In this document: piece by piece, positions 34,875 through 43,384 of the stretch
How the letters are laid out: each line of letters opens with the position of its first letter
Position numbering within the stretch: position 1 is the first letter of the stretch
NCBI RefSeq assembly: GCF_039503195.1
Contig: NZ_JBCJKP010000001.1
Span: 8,680,001 to 8,744,000, forward strand
Reading direction: 5' to 3'
Length of the DNA stretch: 64,000 bases
Source: Streptomyces mirabilis
Lineage (GTDB): Bacteria > Actinomycetota > Actinomycetes > Streptomycetales > Streptomycetaceae
Program-made: the position numbers and the translations under genes
Notes under the pieces: model-generated
The model's database searches: none
What the model saw: only the letters and a program-made list of their open reading frames with translations
Told to the model about the DNA's origin: nothing

Positions 34875-35506
34875 CCGGCCATTCCGAGGGTGAGCAGATG
34901 ACGCCGGTCGTCCGCGACGAAATCGGAGGTCTCGTAACCGGGCCGGACCAATTCAGGATGCGTGTGCAGAAGAATGGAGGTCTCGATTTCACCGGCATGC
35001 ATATCGGTGAGCAACGAGGTCTCCACACCTGCCCGTTCCAGCGCGGCCTCCCAGTCCTCCATGGCCGGGAAGAGTGCCATACGCGTACCGGTGCCGACGG
35101 ATTCCTGAACCACGTTGCCCAGCACGTAATTCCCGCCGTGCCCGTTGACCAGCACCAGGGTGTCGACGCCGGAGTGGCGCAGCGATGCGGCTATGTCCCG
35201 CACCACCGCGTGCAGCGTGACGGCGGAAATGCTGACGGTACCCGGCCAGGCCGCGTGCTCGTGCGAGCAGGAGATCGTCACCGGAGGAAGGAGATGGACC
35301 GGATGAGCGGCGGCGATCCGTTCCGCGACGGCGCACGCGACCAGGGTGTCCGTCGCCAACGGAAGGTAGGCACCGTGCTGTTCGAAACTCCCGACGGGAA
35401 GCACGGCGACCTCACGGGCGACACCGGCCCCCCGCTCGCGTACATCCTCCGTGGTGTCCGTAGGCAACAGACCGGATACCGCCGAGCGCGTTCCCGAACC
35501 ACTCAT
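34703..35506 (-). CDS. Creatininase-family amidohydrolase
   Basis: The 267-residue protein starts MSGSGTRSAVSGLLPTDTTE. Metal ligands of the creatininase fold are all visible: VLPVGSFEQHGAYLPLATDT (Glu, His, Asp), ISCSHEHAAWPGTVSIS (His) and VLVNGHGGNYVLGNVVQE (His/Glu). Archaeal ArfB of this family deformylates a GTP-derived formamidopyrimidine, and creatininase itself opens a lactam. Lying head-to-head with GTP cyclohydrolase II, 49 bp apart, suggests a related step on a GTP-derived pyrimidine. Confidence 0.9.
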   Translation of the reverse strand: MSGSGTRSAVSGLLPTDTTEDVRERGAGVAREVAVLPVGSFEQHGAYLPLATDTLVACAVAERIAAAHPVHLLPPVTISCSHEHAAWPGTVSISAVTLHAVVRDIAASLRHSGVDTLVLVNGHGGNYVLGNVVQESVGTGTRMALFPAMEDWEAALERAGVETSLLTDMHAGEIETSILLHTHPELVRPGYETSDFVADDRRHLLTLGMAGYTESGVIGRPSKASAEKGKELLAGLTEAFGAYFSLVTAKTLPTASDAAPAKGTSGV

Positions 35507-35555
35507 GTTTCACGGCCTTTCGACGCTGCTTTCGACTCTGCTTAGGAACCAGATC

Positions 35556-36245
35556 ATGACAGATAACTTTGGAGTACTCGCCGGGACCGCACGCCTCACA
35601 GGTGTCGAACGAGTTGTGAATGCCCCTTTGCCCACCGTGTACGGCGACTTCCAGGCGGTCGGCTTCCTGGACCACGATCGCGGAGAGGAGCAAGTGGCCC
35701 TGGTTTACGGGGAGGTCGGCGACCTCAGCAAGAGCGGGGAAGGCGCCACGAAGGAGGGCGTCCTCACCCGGCTCCATTCGGAGTGCCTCACCGGGGACGC
35801 CTTCGGCTCCACCCACTGCGAGTGCGGTGACCAGCTCGCCGCCGCGCTGCGCGCCATCGTGGCGGAGGGCCGTGGCGTCCTCGTCTACCTCCGCGGTCAC
35901 GAGGGCCGCGGCATCGGCCTGCTCGCCAAGCTGCAGGCGATGAAGCTCCAGTCGGAGGGTCTCGACACCGTCGAGGCGAACGTCGCCCTCGGCCTCCCGG
36001 TCGACGCCCGTGACTACCGCGTCGCGGCGGACATCCTGCACGACCTCGGCGTCCGCTCCGTACGCCTGCTCTCGAACAACCCGCGCAAGCGGGAGTCGCT
36101 CCAGCGCAACGGCATCAAGGTCGCCGAGCAGGTCCCGCTGCTCATACCGCCGTGCCCGCAGAACATCACCTATCTGCGCACCAAGCGGGAGCGCCTCGAC
36201 CACTTCCTGCCCCACCTGGACGTGGTGGTCTCCCACTCCTCCTGA
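35556..36245 (+). CDS. ribA: GTP cyclohydrolase II
   Basis: The ATG at 35556 gives 229 residues beginning MTDNFGVLAGTARLTGVERV. The family core is intact: zinc Cys cluster in LHSECLTGDAFGSTHCECGD, the GTP/active-site block LVYLRGHEGRGIGLLAKLQA, VDARDYRVAADILHDLGVRS and LLSNNPRKRESLQRNGI. The enzyme turns GTP into 2,5-diamino-6-ribosylamino-pyrimidinone phosphate, formate and pyrophosphate. It lacks the DHBP-synthase domain that RibBA carries, so it is a stand-alone GCH II. Beside the creatininase, pterin-synthase homologue, glycosyltransferase and methyltransferase, it is more likely to feed a special pathway than riboflavin. Confidence 0.95.
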   Translation: MTDNFGVLAGTARLTGVERVVNAPLPTVYGDFQAVGFLDHDRGEEQVALVYGEVGDLSKSGEGATKEGVLTRLHSECLTGDAFGSTHCECGDQLAAALRAIVAEGRGVLVYLRGHEGRGIGLLAKLQAMKLQSEGLDTVEANVALGLPVDARDYRVAADILHDLGVRSVRLLSNNPRKRESLQRNGIKVAEQVPLLIPPCPQNITYLRTKRERLDHFLPHLDVVVSHSS

Positions 36246-36320
36246 GCGCGGGCGCCCGAGGGCGTCACCCGGAGGCGTCGGCTGTGGTGAGAGAGGTGCG
36301 CGCGGGGAAAGGTACAAGGA

Positions 36321-37298
36321 ATGACCGACGACGTCCTGTACCTCTCCCGGGACCGGGTGACGGAGCTGTTGGACACCGATGCGGCGATCGCCTCGCAGCG
36401 CGCGGCGTTCACCGCGCTCGGTGACGGCACCGCCGAGCTCCCCGGCAAGATCATGCACCCCAGCCGATTCGACGACAGCGTCGTCTTCGCCTACCTCGCC
36501 CGGCTGTCCGCCGACACCGGGGCCGTCGCCAAGTTCGGCAGTGTCAACCCGGCCAACACGGCGGCCGGGCTGCCGACGGTGCACGCCGTGATCAACGCGC
36601 TCGATCCGGTGACCGGGCAACTCGCCGCCGTCATGGACGGTACGGCGGTCACGACCCTGCGCACCGCCGCGGCGAGCGCCGTCGCCCTCGACGCGCTGGC
36701 CACCGCCGACAGCGCGGAGCTGGGCCTCCTCGGCTCCGGCACCCAGGCCCTCGCCCACGCGCGGGCCGTCGCCCGGGTGCGGGACCTCAGGTCCGTACGG
36801 GTGTGGAGTCCGAACCCGGCCCGACGGGCGCGGGCGGCGCGGCGCCTCGCGACGGAACTCGGGGTCGCGACCAGGGCCGTCGACACGGCGGAGGAAGCCG
36901 TCGCGGGCCTGCCCATGGTCGCCGCCTGCACGCTCAGCAGCACACCCGTCGTACGGGGCGCGTGGCTGGCTCCCGGGTGCGCGGTCGTCAGCGTCGGCTC
37001 CTTCGAGCCCACCCGCAGCGAGGTCGACACGGACGTCGTGCGGCGGGCGGCGGCGGTCGTGGTCGACGACCCGGAGACGGCGGCGGAGCACGCCGGACCG
37101 ATCGTGGACGCGCTGCGGGAGGGAGGACTCACGCGCGCCGACCTGATCCCGCTCGGCGGCGTCCTCACCGGCAGCCACCCGGCCCGCACCCACCCCGACG
37201 ACATCGTCTTCTACAACAGCGTCGGGCTCGGCATCCAGGACGCCGCCGCGGCCTGGGCCGTGATCGAGGCCGCTCGTGCCCGGGAGGCGCGCCGATGA
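36321..37298 (+). CDS. Ornithine-cyclodeaminase/mu-crystallin-family protein
   Basis: The 325-residue protein starts MTDDVLYLSRDRVTELLDTD, with AAGGA close to the ATG. Family elements are FAYLARLSADTGAVAKFGSV (substrate Lys), PTVHAVINALDPVTGQLAAV, LRTAAASAVALDALA and the Rossmann motif ELGLLGSGTQALAHARAVAR. Members are cyclodeaminases, imine reductases or dehydrogenases. In a run with FAD-oxidase and saccharopine-type genes, reduction of a cyclic imine such as piperideine-carboxylate is a fair guess. It overlaps the next gene by 4 bp. Confidence 0.88.
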   Translation: MTDDVLYLSRDRVTELLDTDAAIASQRAAFTALGDGTAELPGKIMHPSRFDDSVVFAYLARLSADTGAVAKFGSVNPANTAAGLPTVHAVINALDPVTGQLAAVMDGTAVTTLRTAAASAVALDALATADSAELGLLGSGTQALAHARAVARVRDLRSVRVWSPNPARRARAARRLATELGVATRAVDTAEEAVAGLPMVAACTLSSTPVVRGAWLAPGCAVVSVGSFEPTRSEVDTDVVRRAAAVVVDDPETAAEHAGPIVDALREGGLTRADLIPLGGVLTGSHPARTHPDDIVFYNSVGLGIQDAAAAWAVIEAARAREARR

Positions 37299-38440
37299 CC
37301 GGGAGCGCGCGGGTCGTCGTCATCGGCGGCGGGGTGATGGGCACGAGCATCGCCTACCACCTGGCCCGGGCCGGTGTACCGGACGTGGTGCTCGTCGAGC
37401 GCGACGAACTCGCCTCCGGGTCCACCTCGCGGGCCGCGGGCGGGGTCCGGGCGCAGTTCTCCGACGAGCTGAACATCCAGCTGGGTGCCCGGAGTCTCGA
37501 GGCGTTCGCCCGTTTCGGTGAGGAACCGGGCCAGGACATCGGACTGCGCCGCGTCGGCTATCTGTTCCTGCTCTCCACGCCCGAGGAGGTCGCCGCCTTC
37601 GAGGACGGCGTACGGCGGCAGAACGCGCTCGGGGTGCCCAGCCGTCTGATCGACCCGGCCGAGGCCCAGCGGCTGTCCCCGCTGATCAGCACCGACGGGT
37701 TGCTGGCGGCGGCCTTCTCCCCGGACGACGGGCACTGCACGCCCGAGTCCGTCGTGCAGGGCTACGCGGCCGGGGCCCGCCGGTACGGCGCGACCGTGTT
37801 ACGGCACCGCGAGGTCACCGGCATCGAGACCCGCGGCGACGAGATCACCGCGGTCGTCACCAGCCAGGGGCGGATCGCCACCGACACGGTCGTCTGCGCG
37901 GCCGGTGCCTGGTCGCGGGCGGTCGGCGCGATGGTGGGCGTGGATCTGCCGGTGGAACCGCTGCGCCGCCAGATCGCCGTCACCGAGGCCGTCCCGGGCC
38001 TGCCGCCCGACCTCCCCATGACCATCGACTTCACCACCAGCCTCTACTTCCACTCCGAGGGCCCCGGCCTCCTCCTCGGCATGTCCGACCCCGACGAGGT
38101 CCCCGGTTTCGCCACCACTCCCCACGACCGCTGGATCCCCCGCCTGTCCGAGGCGATGGAGCGCCGCGCCCCGGCCCTGCTCGACCTGCGCCGGACGGGC
38201 GGCTGGGCGGGCCTGTACGAGATCACTCCGGACCACAACGCCCTGATCGGCGAGGCGCGTTCGTGCGCGCGCTTCCTGTACGCGACGGGGTTCTCGGGCC
38301 ACGGCTTCCTCCAGGGACCGGCGGTCGGCGAGGTGATCCGTGATCTGTACCTGGGCCGCGTACCCTTCGTCGACATCAGCCCCCTGAGCGTCGAGCGCTT
38401 CACCGCCGACGCCCCGCGCCCGGAGGTCAACCTCGTATGA
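37295..38440 (+). CDS. DAO-type FAD-dependent amine/amino-acid oxidoreductase
   Basis: The 381-residue protein begins MTGSARVVVIGGGVMGTSIA, with the dinucleotide motif VVIGGGVMGTSIAYHLARAG and GSTSRAAGGVRAQFSDELNI as in sarcosine-oxidase beta-like enzymes. The C-terminal FAD closure is LYEITPDHNALIGEARSCAR then GFSGHGFLQGPAVGEVIRDL. It oxidises a secondary or primary amine of an amino acid to an imine. Position inside the lysine-type cluster suggests saccharopine or pipecolate as substrate. It is coupled by 4-bp overlaps on both sides. Confidence 0.9.
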   Translation: MTGSARVVVIGGGVMGTSIAYHLARAGVPDVVLVERDELASGSTSRAAGGVRAQFSDELNIQLGARSLEAFARFGEEPGQDIGLRRVGYLFLLSTPEEVAAFEDGVRRQNALGVPSRLIDPAEAQRLSPLISTDGLLAAAFSPDDGHCTPESVVQGYAAGARRYGATVLRHREVTGIETRGDEITAVVTSQGRIATDTVVCAAGAWSRAVGAMVGVDLPVEPLRRQIAVTEAVPGLPPDLPMTIDFTTSLYFHSEGPGLLLGMSDPDEVPGFATTPHDRWIPRLSEAMERRAPALLDLRRTGGWAGLYEITPDHNALIGEARSCARFLYATGFSGHGFLQGPAVGEVIRDLYLGRVPFVDISPLSVERFTADAPRPEVNLV

Positions 38441-39555
38441 CCGAGCTCCACTTGTGGCTGCGCCACGAGATCCGTACGACCGAACGGCGTACCCCGATCG
38501 TGCCCGCGGACGCCCGACGGCTCGTCGAGAGCGGCGTGACGCTCACGGTCGAGGAGTCGCCGCAGCGGGTCTTCCCCATCGAGGCGTACGAGGAGGCCGG
38601 CTGCCGGGTCGCGAAGGCGGGCTCCTGGGTGTCGGCGCCCCCCGAAGCCGTCATCGTGGGACTGAAGGAACTCCCCGACGGACCACCCGCACTGACACAT
38701 CGCCATGTCTTCTTCGGGCACGCCTACAAGCGGCAGCCGGGGGCGGCGGCGCTCCTCCGCAGGTTCCTCGCCGGGGGCGGGGCCCTGCTGGACATCGAGT
38801 ACCTGGTGCACGACGACGGGCGCAGGCTCGCCGCGTTCGGCTACTGGGCCGGATACCTGGGCGCCGCCCTGGCGGTGCTGCACCACCGGGGCAGCCTCAA
38901 GGCCCCGTTGCGACCCACCTCGAAGGAGGACCTGGACGCCGAACTCGCCTCCGAGAAGGGCGAGTTGCCAGCTCTCGTCATCGGCGCGCTCGGCCGCAGC
39001 GGCCGGGGTGCCCGGGTGGCGCTGGGCGTGGCCGGGGTCGAGCCCACCAGCTGGGACCTCGCCGAGACCCGGGAGCTGGACCGACCCGCGCTGCTGGCAC
39101 ACGAGTTGATGGTCAACACCGTGCTCACCACCCGGCCGATCCCGCCCTTCCTCACGGACGAGGACCTCGACGAGCCCGGCCGCCGGCTGCGCACCCTGTG
39201 CGACGTCACCTGCGACGTCGGGTCCCCCCTGAACGTGCTGCCGATCTACGACACCACGACGGACTGGACGCACCCCGCCCGCCGCATCCGCGAGCGGCCC
39301 GCCCTCGACCTGATCGCCATCGACAACCTGCCGTCGCTGCTGCCGCTGGAGGCGAGCGTCGACTTCTCGGCGGCGCTGCTGCCCCAGCTGCTGGAGTTCG
39401 GGCTCGGCGGACCGTGGGGGCGCTGCCTGGACAGCTTCCACGAGGCGTGCCGCGCCCTCGAAGCCGAGGAAGCCGCGGATGCCGGGGTGGCTGACGAAGC
39501 CGAGAAGGCAGAGCAAGCCGAGAAGACAGAAGATGGGGAGCCGCGTGATGTCTGA
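38437..39555 (+). CDS. Saccharopine dehydrogenase, lysine-forming type (LYS1-like)
   Basis: The 372-residue protein starts MTELHLWLRHEIRTTERRTP, matching the alanine-dehydrogenase-like start of LYS1 enzymes. Further motifs are GHAYKRQPGAAALLRRFLAG, LVIGALGRSGRGARVALGVA (NAD fold) and IAIDNLPSLLPLEASVDFSA, the diagnostic LYS1 segment. The end is a Glu/Ala/Lys tail of ~35 residues. LYS1 interconverts saccharopine with lysine plus 2-oxoglutarate. Complete saccharopine pathways are rare in bacteria; with the LYS9-like gene that follows, both halves are present here. Confidence 0.9.
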   Translation: MTELHLWLRHEIRTTERRTPIVPADARRLVESGVTLTVEESPQRVFPIEAYEEAGCRVAKAGSWVSAPPEAVIVGLKELPDGPPALTHRHVFFGHAYKRQPGAAALLRRFLAGGGALLDIEYLVHDDGRRLAAFGYWAGYLGAALAVLHHRGSLKAPLRPTSKEDLDAELASEKGELPALVIGALGRSGRGARVALGVAGVEPTSWDLAETRELDRPALLAHELMVNTVLTTRPIPPFLTDEDLDEPGRRLRTLCDVTCDVGSPLNVLPIYDTTTDWTHPARRIRERPALDLIAIDNLPSLLPLEASVDFSAALLPQLLEFGLGGPWGRCLDSFHEACRALEAEEAADAGVADEAEKAEQAEKTEDGEPRDV

Positions 39556-40699
39556 GGTGACGGCCGCGAGCGGCACCGTCCACTGGATCGGGGCGGGCCT
39601 GTCCACCGGCAGCGGTCTCGCCGCGACCTGCGACGCCGCCGACCGCGTACGCCTGTGGCACCGCACCGAGGAGCGTGCCGCGCGCAGCCTGGAGGCGCTG
39701 GGCCTGACCGGGCGGGCCCAGCCCGGTGCCTACACACGGGAGGCGCTCGCCGCCGAACTCGCCCCCGGAGACGTCGTCGTCTCCATGCTGCCCGCGCCCG
39801 AACACGCCCCGCTGCTCGCCGTCTGCGTCGAGCGCGGCGCCCACTTCGCCTGCTCCAGCTATGTGTCGGACGCGGTCCTCGACCAGGTGCCCGCGGCCGA
39901 GGCGGCGGGAGTGGTGGTGCTCACCGAGTGCGGGCTCGACCCGGGCATCGACCACCTCTTCGCACACAGTCTGATCGCCCGGGCCGAGGCCGAGATCGGC
40001 GCCGACTCGGCCGCCTCGTACCGCCTCACCTCGTACTGCGGCGGCATCCCCGCCGTGCCCAACGACTTCAAGTACCGCTTCAGCTGGGCACCCGCGGGCG
40101 TGCTCAACGCTCTCCGTTCGCCCGCCCGATACGTCGAGGACGGCACCGAGACCACCGCCGACCGCCCCTGGGAGGCCACCCGCCCGCACCTGATCGACGG
40201 CGAGGCCTTCGAGGTCTACCCCAACCGCGACAGCGTGCCCTTCGTCGAGCAGTACGGGCTTCCCGGCACCTGGACGCCGGAGACCTTCGTGCGCGGCACC
40301 CTGCGCCTCGACGGCTGGCTGCGGGCCTGGGACACGGTCTTCGAGGAGTTGAAGGCGGGCGACGACCGGCGGATCACCGCCCTCGCCCAGGAGCTGGCCA
40401 GGACCTATCCGACCACCGACGCGGACCGTGACCGGGTCGTCCTCGCCGTCTCCCTCGACGTGCGCGGCGGCGCCGGCGCGACCTGGTCGGGGCGCTACCT
40501 CCTCGACCTCGTGGGCACCGCCGAGGAGAGCGCCATGGCCCGCTGTGTCTCCCGCACGCTCGCCCTCGGGGTCCGCCACATCCTGGACGGTTCGCTCCCG
40601 CCGGGCCTCGGCCGCGCCGCGGAGACGGCGGAGCGCTCCGAGGAGTGGCTGGCCGAACTCGCCGGGGAGGGAGTGCCCTTCACCCTGCGCGTGGGGTAG
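39548..40699 (+). CDS. Saccharopine reductase/dehydrogenase, glutamate-forming type (LYS9-like)
   Basis: The ATG at 39548 has GGGGAG 7 nt upstream and gives 383 residues. The NADP fold starts GTVHWIGAGLSTGSGLAATC. Then LAPGDVVVSMLPAPEHAPLL and VVVLTECGLDPGIDHLFAHS match the LYS9 signature (GLDPGIDHL), followed by SYRLTSYCGGIPAVPNDFKY. LYS9 interconverts saccharopine with aminoadipate semialdehyde and glutamate. Together with the LYS1-like gene it can convert lysine to the semialdehyde, which cyclises to piperideine-6-carboxylate. It overlaps LYS1 by 8 bp. Confidence 0.9.
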   Translation: MSEVTAASGTVHWIGAGLSTGSGLAATCDAADRVRLWHRTEERAARSLEALGLTGRAQPGAYTREALAAELAPGDVVVSMLPAPEHAPLLAVCVERGAHFACSSYVSDAVLDQVPAAEAAGVVVLTECGLDPGIDHLFAHSLIARAEAEIGADSAASYRLTSYCGGIPAVPNDFKYRFSWAPAGVLNALRSPARYVEDGTETTADRPWEATRPHLIDGEAFEVYPNRDSVPFVEQYGLPGTWTPETFVRGTLRLDGWLRAWDTVFEELKAGDDRRITALAQELARTYPTTDADRDRVVLAVSLDVRGGAGATWSGRYLLDLVGTAEESAMARCVSRTLALGVRHILDGSLPPGLGRAAETAERSEEWLAELAGEGVPFTLRVG

Positions 40700-40705
40700 C
40701 CGGGC

Positions 40706-41932
40706 TCAGCCGAGCACCGCCTCGTGCACGAGCCGCTTGAGCTCGGGATAGATCGAGTGCGACGAGGTCGGGCGGACCTGGGTGTAGAACTGCACGGTCA
40801 GGTCGTGGCGCGGGTCGACCCAGAAGGTCGTACTGGCGACCCCGCTCCAGCCGAACGCGCCCTCGCTGGACGGCGACCTGGTGATCTCGGGGTCCACCAC
40901 GACGGAGACCCCGAGTCCGAAGCCGAGTCCCGCGTTGCCGGGTTCGCGATGCAGCGCGCTGCCGAAGGTGCGGCGGTCGACGCCGCCCGGGAGGTGGTTG
41001 GCGGCCATCGTGGCCACGGTCTCCGGCTTCAGCAGCCGGGCCCCGTCGAGTTGGCCGCGACGGCGGAGCATCTCCATGAAGCGGTGGTAGTCGTACGCGG
41101 AGACCACCATGCCGCCGCTGCCGGAGAGGAAGCGCGGGCGGCCGTGCAGAGGGAGTCCGGCGATCGGGGTGATGCGGCCCTCGGCGTCCTCGCCGTAGAG
41201 CTCGGCGAGCCGCCCGGCCTGCTCGTCGGTGACGCAGAACCCGGCGTCCGTCATCCCCAGCGGCCCGAAGATCCGCTCGGCGAGGAACACGTCGAGATCC
41301 TGCCCCGACACCACTTCGATGAGGCGGCCGAGCACATTGGTGGAGACGGAGTAGTTCCACTCGGTGCCCGGCTCGAACTGAAGGGGCAGGCCCGCGTACA
41401 CGTCGCAGGTCCCGGCCAGGTCCGCGCCGGGCGCCACCGACGACTCCAGACCGGCGTCGCGGTAGAGCGCGTCGACGGGGTGGGAGTGGTAGAAGCCGAA
41501 GGTCAGACCCGAGGTGTGGGTCAACAGGTGCCGGATCAGGAGGGGTTGTTCGGCCGGACGGGTCTTCATGTCGGCGCCCGACCCGCTGACGTACACCCGG
41601 GGGTCGGCGAAGGCGGGCAGGAAACGGGCGACGGGGTCGTCGAGCCGGAGGCGTCCCTCCTCCAGGAGCATCAGCGCGGCGACCGAGGTGACCGGCTTCG
41701 TCATCGAGTAGATCCGCCACAAGGTGTCGGTCTCGACGGGGAGTCGGGCCTCGACGTCGCGATGGCCGTACGTGGTGAGGTGCGCCACCCGGCCGTGCCG
41801 GGACACGGACACGAGGTAGCCGGGCAGCCGGAGGTCGTCGACCAGGTGGGAGAAGTGCTGGTCCAGACGGGCCAGCGCCTTCGGATCAAGGCCGGCCTCG
41901 CGCGGCTCGACCTCTTGTCGCAGATGTCCCAT
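40706..41932 (-). CDS. Beta-lactamase-fold serine hydrolase (class C/EstB type)
   Basis: The 408-residue protein begins MGHLRQEVEPREAGLDPKAL behind GGAGGAGAAC. The SxxK nucleophile is in IYSMTKPVTSVAALMLLEEG and the YxN-like motif is WNYSVSTNVLGRLIEVVSGQ. No signal peptide is present, so it acts in the cytoplasm, which fits an esterase rather than a penicillin-degrading enzyme. The gene converges on the LYS9-like gene with a 6-bp gap. Confidence 0.9.
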   Translation of the reverse strand: MGHLRQEVEPREAGLDPKALARLDQHFSHLVDDLRLPGYLVSVSRHGRVAHLTTYGHRDVEARLPVETDTLWRIYSMTKPVTSVAALMLLEEGRLRLDDPVARFLPAFADPRVYVSGSGADMKTRPAEQPLLIRHLLTHTSGLTFGFYHSHPVDALYRDAGLESSVAPGADLAGTCDVYAGLPLQFEPGTEWNYSVSTNVLGRLIEVVSGQDLDVFLAERIFGPLGMTDAGFCVTDEQAGRLAELYGEDAEGRITPIAGLPLHGRPRFLSGSGGMVVSAYDYHRFMEMLRRRGQLDGARLLKPETVATMAANHLPGGVDRRTFGSALHREPGNAGLGFGLGVSVVVDPEITRSPSSEGAFGWSGVASTTFWVDPRHDLTVQFYTQVRPTSSHSIYPELKRLVHEAVLG

Positions 41933-41971
41933 GGTTCTCCTCCGGACTGCGGCTCTCGGACTCGCTCGTCC

Positions 41972-43384
41972 TCATCGTCTCGTACGGACTTCGCGAGCGG
42001 CGTCGCCGGGTGGGTGACCGGCGGGTCGCCGCTCGGTGACCGGCGCGTCGCCGCGGCCCGGGAGCCGCAGCGCCGACAGCGCGCCGATCGCCGTGAGGGC
42101 CGCGAGGACGGTCAGCGCGGGGCCCATGTCGACGCCGGCCAGGCCGACCAGCGTGGTCGCCACGGCCACCCCCACCGTCGGTCCGATGTTCATCGCGGTC
42201 TGCTGGAGCCCGCCCGCCACCCCGGCCGACCCGGCGGACGCGCAGCGCACGACGACGGACGTCGCGCTCACCATCACCGCGACGAACCCCGCGCCCAGGA
42301 GCAGGAATCCGGCGCCGATCGCCGGGTCCGTCGAGGCGCGGTCGAGCCTGGACAGCAGCAGGACGCCGAGGAGGAGCAGCGGCATCGCGGTCCCGGTCGT
42401 GCGGCGCGGGCCGTGGCGGCGCAGCAGTACGGCGGAGACCGGCGCGCCCAGCACCATCATCACGGCCAGCGGGAGCGCGCGCAGACTGCTCTGGAGCGGG
42501 TCGAGGCCGAGCACGTCCTGAAGGTAGTAGGTGCTGACGAAGAGCGTGCCGAACAGCGCCGCGGAGGCGCACACGAGGGTGCCGAGCGCCGCGCCGACCG
42601 CGGGGGAGCCGAGCAGCCCGGACGGCACCAGCGGGCTCGCCGCGCGCCGTTCGTGCCGTACGAACGCGGCTGTCGCGGCCGTCGCCACGACCGGCCCGAG
42701 CACGGTCGCCGTGGTCCAGCCGGTCGCCGGCAGCACGACGAGCGTGCGCACCAGGGCGACCAGGGCCACCGCGAGCAGCGCCGCGCCGGGCAGGTCGAGT
42801 CCGGCCGCCGAGCCTCTGGCCCGGGGCGCGTCCCGGACGGTCAGGGCCAGGGCGGCCATGACGAGCGCGGGTACGACGTTCAGGAAGTAGACGGGCCGCC
42901 AGCCCAGCTGGGTGACCAGCGCCCCGCCGATGAGGGGACCCGCGGCCGCCGCGAGACCGATGGCGCTGGTGCGCAGCGCGATGGGCATGCCGAGCCGGTC
43001 GGGCGGGTAGGCCGCGCGCAGCATCCCGAGCGTGGCGGGCTGCGACAGCGCGCCGAAGATCCCCTGGGCGACCCGCAGTCCGATCACCCAGCCGATGTCG
43101 GGCGCCAGACCGATCCCCGCCGACGCCGTCCCGAAGCCCACCATCCCCACGGCGAAGACCTGTTGGTGGCCGTACCGGTCGCCGAGTCGCCCCGCGAACA
43201 CCAACAGACTGGCCACCGCGATGAGATAGCCGGTGCTGGTCCACTGCACCTGTGCGAACGAGGCGTCCAGGTCGCGCCGCAGCGTGGGCTGAGCGACGGT
43301 GAGGACGGTTCCGTCCAGCGCGACGACGACGGCCCCGACGACGCTGTTGGCCAGCGTGATGCGGCGCCGCGCCGAGGGGTTCAC
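41972..43384 (-). CDS. MFS exporter of the DHA2 drug-proton family
   Basis: The start is the GTG at 43382-43384 (MNPSARRRITLANSVVGAVV), which overlaps the TetR stop by GTGA; the 470-residue length is normal for a 14-helix pump. Motifs: VVALDGTVLTVAQPTLRRDL in helix 1, FAGRLGDRYGHQQVFAVGMV (motif A) and AIGLAAAAGPLIGGALVTQL (motif C). It is translationally coupled to the TetR gene upstream and so is the obvious target of that repressor. Confidence 0.92.
   Translation of the reverse strand: MNPSARRRITLANSVVGAVVVALDGTVLTVAQPTLRRDLDASFAQVQWTSTGYLIAVASLLVFAGRLGDRYGHQQVFAVGMVGFGTASAGIGLAPDIGWVIGLRVAQGIFGALSQPATLGMLRAAYPPDRLGMPIALRTSAIGLAAAAGPLIGGALVTQLGWRPVYFLNVVPALVMAALALTVRDAPRARGSAAGLDLPGAALLAVALVALVRTLVVLPATGWTTATVLGPVVATAATAAFVRHERRAASPLVPSGLLGSPAVGAALGTLVCASAALFGTLFVSTYYLQDVLGLDPLQSSLRALPLAVMMVLGAPVSAVLLRRHGPRRTTGTAMPLLLLGVLLLSRLDRASTDPAIGAGFLLLGAGFVAVMVSATSVVVRCASAGSAGVAGGLQQTAMNIGPTVGVAVATTLVGLAGVDMGPALTVLAALTAIGALSALRLPGRGDAPVTERRPAGHPPGDAAREVRTRR

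Noticed and set aside
40724..41932. True beta-lactamase conferring resistance
   Set aside because: SxxK and a Tyr motif are present, but there is no signal peptide and the sequence looks like an EstB-type esterase.
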